Shown: piece by piece, positions 54,857-62,363 of the stretch
Position numbering within the stretch: position 1 is the stretch's first letter
Layout: every line of letters begins with the position of its first letter
Origin: Hydrogenobacter hydrogenophilus
Lineage (GTDB): Bacteria > Aquificota > Aquificia > Aquificales > Aquificaceae
Direction: 5' to 3'
Assembly (NCBI RefSeq): GCF_900215655.1
Contig: NZ_OBEN01000008.1
Location: 1 to 64,000, forward strand
Length of the DNA stretch: 64,000 bases
Position numbers and translations under genes: made by a program
Notes under the pieces: generated by a model
Database searches by the model: none
The model's input: the letters and a program-made list of their open reading frames with translations, nothing else
Told to the model about the DNA's origin: nothing

Positions 54857-55378
54857 ATGCGGTTGACCCCTAAGCAAGATGTTATGAGTGTAAGGTTTTT
54901 TAATGCAAACCTTACTGCAGAAGCACGAGCGTTTTTACTTGTGATGTATAGAATAGTAAAGAGTAAGCAAGAAGGTATATACTTTTATAAAATCTACAAT
55001 CAAGTCTTCTCAAATACACATCGCCGTCCAAAAACTCTCATAAGGGAACTTGAGAGAAACGCTTTTGTTGTGGGAAGGTATAGAGGAGGCGCTTATATTT
55101 ATGAGTTTAAGTTTATTTACAAGTTTCCTTTTAACTACAAAGATGTACCCACACCGGAGGAGCTTAAGCTTGAAGATAGTCCAAGTTTATACGGAACATA
55201 TACAAGTATGTTTTTAGTGGCTAATGCAGATAGAACTACGCTTTATCCTGTGAACATACCCAATAGGCATAGATTGATTAAAGAACTTATACAAAGGGGG
55301 TATTTGGAAAGATTGGGTCGGCAGGTCTATTTACTTAAAGTAGTGCCAGAGGAATACAAAGGGCTTTTTATGAGATAA
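54857..55378 (+). CDS. Hypothetical protein, possible winged-helix DNA-binding
   Basis: A 173-residue protein. HRRPKTLIRELERNAFVVGRYRGG resembles a recognition helix and wing, and a second such segment is IKELIQRGYLERLGRQVY; this is a guess from pattern. The frame stays open upstream to 54728 with protein-like residues (TTIEDLYDLAEKGFLEFW), but without a usable start, so the 5' end may have been lost. No Shine-Dalgarno before ATG 54857. Confidence 0.45.
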   Translation: MRLTPKQDVMSVRFFNANLTAEARAFLLVMYRIVKSKQEGIYFYKIYNQVFSNTHRRPKTLIRELERNAFVVGRYRGGAYIYEFKFIYKFPFNYKDVPTPEELKLEDSPSLYGTYTSMFLVANADRTTLYPVNIPNRHRLIKELIQRGYLERLGRQVYLLKVVPEEYKGLFMR

Positions 55379-55395
55379 AAACTATTTATCTTAAA

Positions 55396-55702
55396 GTCAG
55401 AGGCTCTGACAAAGCTCCATAAATACGAGCGTAGGCTAAGGTTTGAGCCTTTCCTTTGGCTCATGCAAAAGGAAAAGGGAGTGGATATCCCAGAAGAGAA
55501 CTTTAGGTTTGCACTTGCAGTAGCTACCTATGTTTTAGAAAATGCTTTTCACTTCACTGAAGAAGACAAAGAGTTTTACGAGTTTTTAAGGCAGGTGGTA
55601 GAAAAGCATGGCAGAGAAGACTATTGGCAATGGATAGAAAAATCTCCACTTCCTTTTCCTGATTACCTTAAGGCAAACTACGATTTTAGGAATTGCTCGT
55701 GA
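55396..55702 (+). pseudogene. 5'-truncated copy of the nucleotidyltransferase partner gene
   Basis: From about 55396 the sequence matches the intact gene at 58279 at roughly 90 percent DNA identity (for example NFRFALAVATYVLENAFHFT and REDYWQWIEKSPLP), but the first about 10 codons and the start are gone, and the cognate nucleotidyltransferase is absent upstream. Translation could only begin at the internal ATG 55463. Confidence 0.65.
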
Positions 55703-55910
55703 AAAGCTTAGAGAAGGCTCTTCCTGAGAGGATATCCTCTGCGGGTGGTGTGATGTTTAAAAGAAACTTGACTAACTCTCTTTTCTTGAACTTTTCCCTT
55801 GGTCTTGTGCGTTTGAATTTTAGAGGATAACCTTTTTGTAATCTTTCCAGTTTAGCTTGTGTGTATGCAGGTTTTATCTCTTTGAGGCTCAGGACTATCT
55901 TTTGGCTCAT
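55686..55910 (-). CDS. Small basic protein, copy A (paralogue at 58646)
   Basis: A 74-residue protein nearly identical to the 72-residue protein at 58646 (MSQKIVLSLKEIKPAYTQAK start; ITPPAEDILSGRAFSKLF end). Lys/Arg-rich centre. Family unknown; antitoxin-like by size and its link to nucleotidyltransferases. It converges on the partner remnant with a 17-nt overlap and diverges from the AbiEii-like gene over 31 nt. Confidence 0.65.
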   Translation of the reverse strand: MSQKIVLSLKEIKPAYTQAKLERLQKGYPLKFKRTRPREKFKKRELVKFLLNITPPAEDILSGRAFSKLFTSNS

Positions 55911-55941
55911 CTCCTACCTCTTAAAATATATATTTAACTCT

Positions 55942-56769
55942 ATGCCTGCGCTACCTTTTAGAGTAGCAAACCAAGAAGAACTAAGAAAATACAAAGAAGA
56001 GATTGTGCCATTCCAAAACATGCTGTTTTCTGCTCTTGCTCCCTTAGAAGATAACATTTATCTCACAGGCGGGACTGCCCTTGCAAGGTTTTACTACGAG
56101 CATAGAATTTCAGAAGACCTTGATTTTTTCACTACTCATGCCACTCTAAAAGACATTCTTCCTTCTGTGCTTTCTATTCTTGAAAAGGAAGGCTTTAATG
56201 TTGAAGTAGAACATGTCTCTGTGTCCTTTGCAAGGTTATTCGTGAATGGCTACAAACTGGAACTTATTGTTGAACCAAATCACTACGGAGAGCTTATCAA
56301 AACAGATTATGGCATATATGTAAATAACCTTGAAGACATAGGAGCAAACAAGATAAGTGCATGGGAAGACAGAGCGGAGTGGAAAGACCTTATAGACCTT
56401 TACTACATTACCAAGGACATTCCCTTAACAAAGTTATTTGAAATAGCAGACATGAAAAGAGTTCCTGTAGCCTATGAGATGTTTCTTGGCGTAAATGTTC
56501 ATGGAATTAGAGGTTCTGCCTTGCTTATTAAGGAAGTTTCCGAAAAAGAGATACTGAATTTTGTAGAGGATCTCAAAACCGCAGTAGAAGACAACCTCAA
56601 AAAAAAAGAGGAGGAAATACTCCAGAACCTTGATGAGTGGATAAAAAGACTCTTGTGGGACTTCCCGCCAGAACAAAGGAAGATAGATGAAAACTCTATA
56701 AGGGTGCTTTTAAGAAGAGTAGAGAAAGCCTCACTGCCACTAAGAAGAGTCATCTTGAGTGTGCTTTAA
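55942..56769 (+). CDS. AbiEii-like nucleotidyltransferase (type IV toxin-antitoxin toxin family)
   Basis: A 275-residue protein with the family motif YLTGGTALARFYYEHRISED followed by LDFF, i.e. the GG and D-x-D-like acidic pair of the AbiEii/AbiGii nucleotidyltransferase domain, and a helical C-terminus. AbiEii-type toxins transfer nucleotides to tRNA or other targets and can abort phage infection. No AbiEi antitoxin gene precedes it; the divergent 74-residue gene is the nearest small partner. A bidirectional terminator follows. Confidence 0.8.
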   Translation: MPALPFRVANQEELRKYKEEIVPFQNMLFSALAPLEDNIYLTGGTALARFYYEHRISEDLDFFTTHATLKDILPSVLSILEKEGFNVEVEHVSVSFARLFVNGYKLELIVEPNHYGELIKTDYGIYVNNLEDIGANKISAWEDRAEWKDLIDLYYITKDIPLTKLFEIADMKRVPVAYEMFLGVNVHGIRGSALLIKEVSEKEILNFVEDLKTAVEDNLKKKEEEILQNLDEWIKRLLWDFPPEQRKIDENSIRVLLRRVEKASLPLRRVILSVL

Positions 56770-56814
56770 CTCCCTTTAAAACAAAAATGATCAAAAGGAG
56801 TTAAAGCCTTTTTT
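56763..56814 (+). terminator. Rho-independent terminator, bidirectional
   Basis: An 11-bp perfect stem (GCTTTAACTCC at 56763-56773, GGAGTTAAAGC at 56797-56807) followed by a run of six T. The stop codons of both convergent genes lie in the stem. A related inverted repeat occurs at 57718-57756. Confidence 0.7.
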
Positions 56815-57346
56815 CAGGACCTTGGTTCCTTTCTATAAGTTTTTCAGAAAGAATTTGTCTGAAGTGTTTGTATATTAACTTAAAGTTGAAAAGTGCTGTA
56901 TCTTTGATAGATGTGCTTATGGCATTCTCAAAATATTTATCCAACTCTTCCATGGATAAATTGTTTGCCAAAGCTACGCTCAAACAGTCCTCTATGTCCT
57001 GCTCTGTGCCTCTTCTTAACTTCATTATGATAAAGTCGTAAGGATTAAGCACGCTAATCTTAAGCTTTTCATCTTGGTAGATTGTTATGGTTCTATCCCT
57101 ATAGCCCTCAGGTAAGGAGATTACGCTCCATCTACTAACATTTTCAGAAAGGTCGCTTTCAAAACCTCTCTTTTTCAACTCAAGGTAAATCTCCTCTAAG
57201 TCTCCTTTCACAACCTCTGCATCTATGTCCATGGTAGTCCTTAGCTCAACTCCGTAGTAAGGTAAAGCTTGCGCTCCTACTATGATAACTTCTATTGGTT
57301 TTCCAGTTTGCTCTGCTATCTCCTTGAAAAGACTGATAATGTCCAT
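56801..57346 (-). CDS. Nucleotidyltransferase-fold protein (MNT/DUF6036-like)
   Basis: A 181-residue protein with IIVGAQALPYYGVELR then TTMDIDAEV: the GG/GA-x-A and D-x-D of a minimal nucleotidyltransferase, and LNPYDFIIMKLRRGTEQDIEDC typical of this group. Start ATG overlaps the stop of the upstream 97-residue gene by 1 nt (TGATG), the coupled layout of a two-gene toxin-antitoxin unit. Second of four such enzymes in 3.6 kb. Confidence 0.75.
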   Translation of the reverse strand: MDIISLFKEIAEQTGKPIEVIIVGAQALPYYGVELRTTMDIDAEVVKGDLEEIYLELKKRGFESDLSENVSRWSVISLPEGYRDRTITIYQDEKLKISVLNPYDFIIMKLRRGTEQDIEDCLSVALANNLSMEELDKYFENAISTSIKDTALFNFKLIYKHFRQILSEKLIERNQGPEKRL

Positions 57347-57639
57347 CAATTGATCGCCCTTAAAACTTCAAAAAATCTTCTCAAATCCCTGTCTGAGATC
57401 TTTTCCTTAACTAAAGGCAGGGGAGTTTTTCTCTTTACAAGATACCTGAAGTTTGAGTAAATAACGCAAGCTTTGTGGTAATAGTCCTTAATCTGGTCCA
57501 TAAACTCCTCCCACTTTACCTCGTCGTTAAAAACTATCTCGTAAGGCAGTAGGTTGCGTCCTGCTCTGCTCTGCAAGAGTTCTTCTATACTTGCCCTATC
57601 CTTTCCATAAAGTTTTTTCAACTTTAGCTTTACTTCCAC
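57346..57639 (-). CDS. Small partner protein of the nucleotidyltransferase
   Basis: A 97-residue protein (GTG start) with a basic C-terminal half (FRYLVKRKTPLPLVKEKISD). No family recognised. Directly upstream of and coupled to the nucleotidyltransferase at 56801, so it is the likely partner or antitoxin. The frame stays open a little upstream, so the start is not certain. Confidence 0.55.
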   Translation of the reverse strand: MEVKLKLKKLYGKDRASIEELLQSRAGRNLLPYEIVFNDEVKWEEFMDQIKDYYHKACVIYSNFRYLVKRKTPLPLVKEKISDRDLRRFFEVLRAIN

Positions 57640-57704
57640 ATCCAGAAAAATAGCACCTGAGACTTTCTATGTCAAGCACTAAAGAATATAAGGAGGATAG
57701 CAAA

Positions 57705-57770
57705 ATGGAGTGTGCTCTTAACTCCCTTCACGGCAAAATTAACCAAAGGGAGTTAAAAACTTGGAATTAA
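57705..57770 (+). other. 21-codon leader ORF over an inverted repeat, before a nucleotidyltransferase
   Basis: AGGAGG (57691-57696) precedes ATG 57705 by 8 nt; the frame has 21 codons and stops at 57770, 9 nt before the next gene, which itself has no Shine-Dalgarno. It contains the inverted repeat TTAACTCCCTT (57718-57728) / AAGGGAGTTAA (57746-57756), related to the terminator stem at 56763. Could be a leader peptide with attenuator, or merely a copied 3' end. Confidence 0.35.
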
Positions 57771-57779
57771 AATTTTCTT

Positions 57780-58343
57780 ATGAATAGGAAGGAAGTAGAA
57801 GCTAAACTAAAAGCGATAACAGAAGAGATCAACGAAGAACTCAGAAAACGCAACTTGGATCTGAAAATCTTTCTTATATTAGTAGGTAGTGCTTCTTTGA
57901 TAGTCAAGTATCACTTAAAGAGAGGAACGAAGGATATAGATGTAATACTAAGACCTTATTTAGGAGGAATAGGGGATTTGCTTACAAGAAGAGGCTTTCA
58001 AGTAGTATCTGAAGCATTAGTTAATCTTCATCCCGATTACGAAGATAGATTAGAGTTAGTCTTAGCAGAAGGACAAGTTTTTGTTTTGACTTTATCTCCT
58101 TATGATTTAGCAATTTCTAAGATAAGTAGAGGGTTTGATAAAGATATAAATGATGTTCTTGAGTCAGATTTGATAAAACAGATAGACTTTAACAAGTTAA
58201 AGGAACTTTACTTTGAGGCAATGTCCTACTGGATAGGAAACGAAAAAAGATATAGATTTTCATGGGAGGTGTTTGAAGATGCTTACCTCAGAAAGTTTGG
58301 ACAAACTTTTGATGAAGGCAGAGGCTTTGACAAATCTCCATGA
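57780..58343 (+). CDS. Nucleotidyltransferase-fold protein (DUF6036-like)
   Basis: A 187-residue protein with LILVGSASLIVKYHLK then RGTKDIDVILRP (G-S and D-x-D acidic pair) and LSPYDLAISKISRGFDKDIND. Overlaps the downstream partner gene by 65 nt, so the two are coupled. Third nucleotidyltransferase of the island. Confidence 0.75.
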   Translation: MNRKEVEAKLKAITEEINEELRKRNLDLKIFLILVGSASLIVKYHLKRGTKDIDVILRPYLGGIGDLLTRRGFQVVSEALVNLHPDYEDRLELVLAEGQVFVLTLSPYDLAISKISRGFDKDINDVLESDLIKQIDFNKLKELYFEAMSYWIGNEKRYRFSWEVFEDAYLRKFGQTFDEGRGFDKSP

Positions 58344-58656
58344 ACACGAGCGTAAGCTAAGGTTTGAACCTTTCCTTTGGCTCATGCAAAAGGAAAAAGG
58401 AATAGAGGTTCCAGAAGAGAACTTTAGGTTTGCACTTGCGGTAGCTACATATGTTTTGGAAAATGCTTTTCACTTCACTGAAGAGGACATGGAGTTTTAC
58501 GAATTTTTAAGGCATGTGGTAGAAAAACACGGCAGAGAAGACTACTGGCAATGGATAGAAAAATCTCCACTTCCCTTGCCAGATTACCTTAAGGCAAACT
58601 ACGATTTTAGAGATGAAAACAGTTATGTCCTTAACCTTAACGCCTCTAATCCTTAA
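58279..58656 (+). CDS. Partner protein of the nucleotidyltransferase at 57780
   Basis: A 125-residue, acidic, helical protein (LHEHERKLRFEPFLWLMQK, YVLENAFHFTEEDMEFYEF, GREDYWQWIEKSPLPLPDYL). Family unknown. ATG 58279 has GGAGG 9 nt upstream inside the preceding gene. A 5'-truncated duplicate lies at 55396. Likely antitoxin or regulator of its coupled enzyme. Confidence 0.65.
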   Translation: MLTSESLDKLLMKAEALTNLHEHERKLRFEPFLWLMQKEKGIEVPEENFRFALAVATYVLENAFHFTEEDMEFYEFLRHVVEKHGREDYWQWIEKSPLPLPDYLKANYDFRDENSYVLNLNASNP

Positions 58657-58864
58657 AAAGCTTAGAAAAAGCTCTACCTGAGAGAATATCCTCTGCGGGT
58701 GGTGTGATGTTCAAAAGAAACTTGATTAACTCTCTTTCCTTGAACTTTTCCCTTGGTCTTGTGCGTTTGAACTTTAAAGGATAACCTTTTTGTAATCTTT
58801 CCAATTTGGCTTGTGTGTATGCAGGTTTTATCTCCTTAAGGCTCAGGACTATCTTTTGGCTCAT
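58646..58864 (-). CDS. Small basic protein, copy B (paralogue at 55686)
   Basis: A 72-residue near-twin of the protein at 55686. Here it overlaps the upstream nucleotidyltransferase gene by 29 nt, which suggests coupling to it, and converges on the partner gene at 58279. Confidence 0.65.
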   Translation of the reverse strand: MSQKIVLSLKEIKPAYTQAKLERLQKGYPLKFKRTRPREKFKERELIKFLLNITPPAEDILSGRAFSKLFKD

Positions 58865-59429
58865 CTCCTATCTCTCCTTTCAAAAATTCTACCTTATCCA
58901 AAGGCACCTGCTCCTCTTTTAGTCTTTGAATTAAATAACTTAAATCTATATGCTCTTTATACTTTTCATACAAGTAGGTCGCTATTTCACAGTCCCCCTG
59001 ACTTTTCCAAAACACGCATGCATTAAGTCTATCTACGATTAAATCCTCTACACCTATAACTACTATGCTTTCTGAAAGTTCAGGAATTTCAATTGTTCTT
59101 ATCTTCTCATAACTACCAGCAAGGATAGTATCTGGTATATCCACGAAAAGTCCAAGCTCTTCCGAAACCATAATCCTACCTTCAGACCTGAAAAGGCCTG
59201 TGGATAGAAGAATACTTTTTATCTCCTCAGGCTTAGGAAATACCAAGTCTATATCCCCAGAAACGTAATAACCAAAAGTATAGAGTTCTACTGCACTACC
59301 ACCTACTAAAATAGGAAACTTTTTTATTCCTTTCTCTTTTAGCTTTCTGTTGAGCCAAGCCATAAATAAGAGTATTTTCTTTAGTTCATTTTCTTCATAT
59401 TTTATCTTTTCAAGAATTTCCTCTGTCAT
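58836..59429 (-). CDS. Nucleotidyltransferase-fold protein (DUF6036-like)
   Basis: A 197-residue protein with FPILVGGSAVELYTFGYYVS then GDIDLVFP (GGS and D-x-D) and a helical C-terminal half beginning VIGVEDLIVDRLNAC. Fourth nucleotidyltransferase of the island. No Shine-Dalgarno; a TATATT box is 7 nt before the ATG. Confidence 0.75.
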   Translation of the reverse strand: MTEEILEKIKYEENELKKILLFMAWLNRKLKEKGIKKFPILVGGSAVELYTFGYYVSGDIDLVFPKPEEIKSILLSTGLFRSEGRIMVSEELGLFVDIPDTILAGSYEKIRTIEIPELSESIVVIGVEDLIVDRLNACVFWKSQGDCEIATYLYEKYKEHIDLSYLIQRLKEEQVPLDKVEFLKGEIGDEPKDSPEP

Positions 59430-59514
59430 TGGGTTTAATATAGTTCTTTTCTATATCCGTCCCATGTGAAAGAAAGCTACTGAGAGAGATTTTATTAAGG
59501 GATACGCCTTTCAG

Positions 59515-59580
59515 AGCTTTTGAAGGCTATGTTAAGAAATCACCTTTATATCAATGTTCTAAGATTTTTCAAACAGCCTC
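59515..59580. mobile_element. Solitary insertion-sequence-like end upstream of the CRISPR leader
   Basis: Matches 31-95 over 66 nt, same orientation, ending in the same TTTTTCAAACAGCCTC border. No transposase remains to the left (59430-59514 holds only a promoter region), so this is a remnant. It ends 97 nt before the first CRISPR repeat. Confidence 0.55.
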
Positions 59581-59677
59581 TTTTCCACTTGACACACACA
59601 TGAGTTTTGTGTATATTATTAACATAGCCATATGGCTGTAGAACTTGACAACTGAATATGTTTTGCGATCCTTTGGG
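59581..59677 (+). promoter_or_regulatory. Probable CRISPR leader of array 1
   Basis: A 97-nt A/T-rich stretch between the insertion-sequence remnant and the first repeat, with no open frame. Repeat degeneration at the opposite end of the array places the leader here. It contains an ACATAGCCATATGGCTG-type symmetric segment and a TTGACA at about 59645. Confidence 0.55.
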
Positions 59678-60309
59678 ATTTATTAAGTACCTATAAGGAG
59701 TTGAAACTAAACCACTGAAAAGTTGGGATCAGTCATTCTACTAAATTTATTAAGTACCTATAAGGAGTTGAAACAACCAGAGGTCTCCTTTGATGTTGTA
59801 CTTTGTAGCAATTTATTAAGTACCTATAAGGAGTTGAAACGAGGAAGAGTATGACAAGTTTTTAAGGTCCGCAAGGATTTATTAAGTACCTATAAGGAGT
59901 TGAAACTGAAGAAGGAAGGAAAAGATGGAAGTATCTTGGTCCTATTTATTAAGTACCTATAAGGAGTTGAAACACCGTTGCATTTGTCCCTTGTCTAAGC
60001 TTCTCATAATGTTTATTAAGTACTTATAAGGAGTTGAAACCACATATAGAAAATTCCTTGAAGCGTTTGAAAAAAGCCGTTTATTAAGTACCTATAAGGA
60101 GTTGAAACGCTTTCTCGTTCCAAAAAGTGAGATACCCCCTCTTTTTGTTTATTAAGTACCTATAAGGAGTTGAAACCCTCATCTTTCTGTAGTCCTGCCC
60201 TGAATTCTCTCAGTTTATTAAGTGCCTATAAGGAGTTGAAACACCCACTCCTTCATGCCTACCCAGTAGAGAGGACTGAGTTTATTAAGTACCTATAAGG
60301 AGTTGAAAT
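59678..60309 (+). CRISPR. CRISPR array 1, 10 repeats and 9 spacers
   Basis: Ten 30-nt repeats beginning GTTTATTAAG (or ATTTATTAAG) and ending GGAGTTGAAAC, at 59678, 59745, 59811, 59877, 59944, 60011, 60079, 60147, 60213 and 60280; spacers are 36-38 nt. The first five repeats start with A, the later ones with G. Repeats 6 and 9 each have one internal change, and the last ends GAAAT. The GAAAC end is typical of type I-B/III repeats of thermophiles. No cas genes are in the window. Confidence 0.98.
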
Positions 60310-60528
60310 TGCGTTATTATGTATGATGCCTTAGAGTGTTTAAACTTACTAAAAGCCTCGTATCTGTATTGCCATGCCAGAAGAGATAAAGAAAGTTCCC
60401 TTGAGGTAGACATTGAGATAAGAAGAAAGAGACAAGTTTGTAAAAACTGAATAGCCATAAGTAAAGCACAAACTTACCTACTTCCAAGGTATGTTAACTA
60501 ACATCTTTCATACTTCTTATTGTATTGG
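60310..60528. other. Intergenic region after array 1
   Basis: No convincing gene. A 43-codon frame at 60319-60450 lacks a ribosome binding site. GTTAACTAAC at 60493-60502 recurs at 60915-60924 on the other side of the following gene. Confidence 0.4.
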
Positions 60529-60849
60529 TTAAAACTCAAAAAGTCTAAGAACCTCTTCCAGTTTTCTGGCTACCTCTTCCTTTAAGTGTTCTATCTTAGT
60601 AAGCTCTTCAAGAATAGGGGATACATCATGTAAGGCTTTTGTGTTTATTCGTTCCACTCTTCCTAAGCACTTCCACTTGGTTTTTCCTTGTTCCCTCCAC
60701 CATGTATAGACATAGCTATAGCCTTTTATATGCTTTATCGTGTAGCCTTTACGATGGAGTATTCGGTTTAGCTTTCTTTCTCTTTTCTCTAACTCCTTCA
60801 GAGCGGAGTTCAACAAAGAAATAAGGTAAGCTAAATAATCCGTGGACAT
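60529..60849 (-). CDS. Hypothetical coiled-coil protein
   Basis: A 106-residue protein: helical N-terminus (LNSALKELEKRERKLNRIL), a central beta segment (GYSYVYTWWREQGKTKWKCLG) of the kind seen in DUF6788-like DNA-associated proteins, and a C-terminal helix. Divergent from the recombinase gene, with palindromes in the shared intergenic region, so it may regulate it; this is inference. Confidence 0.55.
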   Translation of the reverse strand: MSTDYLAYLISLLNSALKELEKRERKLNRILHRKGYTIKHIKGYSYVYTWWREQGKTKWKCLGRVERINTKALHDVSPILEELTKIEHLKEEVARKLEEVLRLFEF

Positions 60850-60910
60850 AACTTACATTATACGTAGCTTTGGTCAGTTTTTAACCAAGATCATACAAAA
60901 AAGCTTTATA

Positions 60911-60952
60911 GTTAGTTAACTAACCTCTTCCAATTTGGAAACCCCAAACTGG
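60911..60952. repeat. Palindromes upstream of the recombinase gene
   Basis: A perfect 14-bp palindrome GTTAGTTAACTAAC (60911-60924) is followed by an imperfect inverted repeat CCAATTTGG (60930-60938) / CCAAACTGG (60944-60952). They sit just before the TATAAT (60964-60969) of the recombinase gene, an operator position. The segment GTTAACTAAC plus TCTT downstream also occurs at 60493. Confidence 0.5.
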
Positions 60953-60975
60953 AAAAATTTTTGTATAATGAGACT

Positions 60976-61857
60976 ATGAGTTATCAACCGTTCTTAGATA
61001 GCTATCTTCAGAGTCTTGTCAGGAACGAAAAAACCATAAGGACTAAAAAGTTTTTAATGAAACATCTTGAAACCTTTGGCTGGCGGAGTATATGGGATTT
61101 TCAGACAGTAAAAGAGTTCTACGAATACTTGGAGAGCAAAGGACTAAAACCTTCTACAATCAAAGAAACCATAAGGGAAGTAAAGGCTTTTCTTAGGTTC
61201 CTAAAGGATAGCGGAGTGCAGGTGATGTTAGATGAGAGGGCGTTTAAAAAGCTCTGGGACTATAAAAAGCTAAAGGCTAAAAAGAGAAAAGAGATCTTTT
61301 CTGACCAAGAGCTTGACAGGTTTTTTGCTTACTGCGATAAAAAGCCTCCCATATACAAAGTCTTTTTTCTGCTTTTGCTTCATTCTGGGCTAAGAGTAAA
61401 TGAAGCTTTGTCGCTGTTGCCAGAAGACCTAAAAGTCAAAAAGCTTGGAGACAAAGAGGTTCTATTTCTAAGTGTGAGAGAGGGTAAGTTTTCAAAGCAG
61501 AGGGAGGTACCTATGGTAATGCTTTCTGAAGATGAGAAGAATTTCTTCAAAAGGTTCTTTTTAGGCAGGAAAGGTAAGCCTCTTTGGAGCTATTTGCTAA
61601 AATATCCCAAAAGCGTAAAAGAGAAAATCTTAAACTACTGGGCGGTGGTAAAGTTCTGTCAGATGGCAGAAAAAGAACTTGGTTTTAGCGTGTATCCTCA
61701 CAAGTTTAGATATACGTGGATTTCAAAGATGCTTGCCATGGGCTTTTCTCCACACGCAGTAGCTCAATGGGCAGGGCATGAAAAAGTTCAGACCACCTTA
61801 GAAACCTATGCGGTAGTCCTAACGGAACAAGAAATTCTGAAGTTATGGAACCTATAG
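60976..61857 (+). CDS. Tyrosine recombinase (XerC/XerD-like)
   Basis: A 293-residue integrase with N-terminal SAM-like core-binding domain (1-100) and catalytic domain. Catalytic residues: Arg in LHSGLRVNEAL, Lys in REGKFSKQREVP, H-x-x-R in YPHKFRYTW, His in WAGHEKVQTT, and the nucleophilic Tyr in TLETYAVV. Length fits Xer recombinases, which resolve dimers. TATAAT ends 6 nt before the ATG, with no Shine-Dalgarno. The last 13 nt overlap the ScpA-like gene. Alternatively it is an element integrase. Confidence 0.88.
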   Translation: MSYQPFLDSYLQSLVRNEKTIRTKKFLMKHLETFGWRSIWDFQTVKEFYEYLESKGLKPSTIKETIREVKAFLRFLKDSGVQVMLDERAFKKLWDYKKLKAKKRKEIFSDQELDRFFAYCDKKPPIYKVFFLLLLHSGLRVNEALSLLPEDLKVKKLGDKEVLFLSVREGKFSKQREVPMVMLSEDEKNFFKRFFLGRKGKPLWSYLLKYPKSVKEKILNYWAVVKFCQMAEKELGFSVYPHKFRYTWISKMLAMGFSPHAVAQWAGHEKVQTTLETYAVVLTEQEILKLWNL

Positions 61858-62363
61858 AAGTTCTTCTTAAGAAGGTAGAGCGTGGAGAAATAGACCCTTA
61901 TGATGTGGATCTAAAGGCTTTAATAGAGGACTTCAGGCAAAGGCTTGGAGAGGTATCTCTTCCATATGTGGGCCTGTTTTTGGAGGCGGTAGTTAGATTA
62001 CTTAAGCTTGAACTTGAATACTTCTTTCCAAGCGTAGAGATCAAAAGTCGTGAAAGGAAAATCACGCTCAAAGAGGTAAAAGAAGCTTTAGAAGACCTAC
62101 ACTTAGAAGATCTCTTACCTGTCTATCAAGTTTCAGTAGGAAGACCTAAAGGAAGCATAGGAACGCCAAGAAGCATAACTACAGAGAAGGAAAGCTTAGA
62201 TCCCCCATTACACAAAACCTTTTCACCAAAAGAGTACATAAGAAGACTTAAAGAGTACGGCTTAGAAGATTGGCAGGATGTGGAGCGCTTTTTACTTAGC
62301 CTAACAGATAGAGTAGAAAGGGTGAGGTTCCTTATGGCATGGTTAATCTACCAACAAGATTGA
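61845..62363 (+). CDS. ScpA-like kleisin (segregation and condensation protein A)
   Basis: A 172-residue protein. The N-terminus, PIEVLLKKVERGEIDPYDVDLKA-like (residues 3-25), matches ScpA (L-L-x-L-x-x-x-E-I-D-x-x-D-I), and VGLFLEAVVRLLKLELEYF corresponds to its second helical block; the C-terminal FSPKEYIRRLKEYGLEDW is unlike core ScpA. ScpA is the kleisin of SMC condensin; xerD-scpA pairs occur in other bacteria. Coupled to the recombinase gene. Shorter than usual ScpA (220-260), so a specialised or divergent form. No smc or scpB is in the window. Confidence 0.62.
   Translation: MEPIEVLLKKVERGEIDPYDVDLKALIEDFRQRLGEVSLPYVGLFLEAVVRLLKLELEYFFPSVEIKSRERKITLKEVKEALEDLHLEDLLPVYQVSVGRPKGSIGTPRSITTEKESLDPPLHKTFSPKEYIRRLKEYGLEDWQDVERFLLSLTDRVERVRFLMAWLIYQQD

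Noticed and set aside
57705-57770. 21-codon frame as a real gene
   Set aside because: Strong ribosome binding site, but the sequence also looks like a copied gene 3' end with its terminator stem; kept as a low-confidence leader only.
60319-60450. 43-codon frame after CRISPR array 1
   Set aside because: No ribosome binding site, no recognisable pattern.
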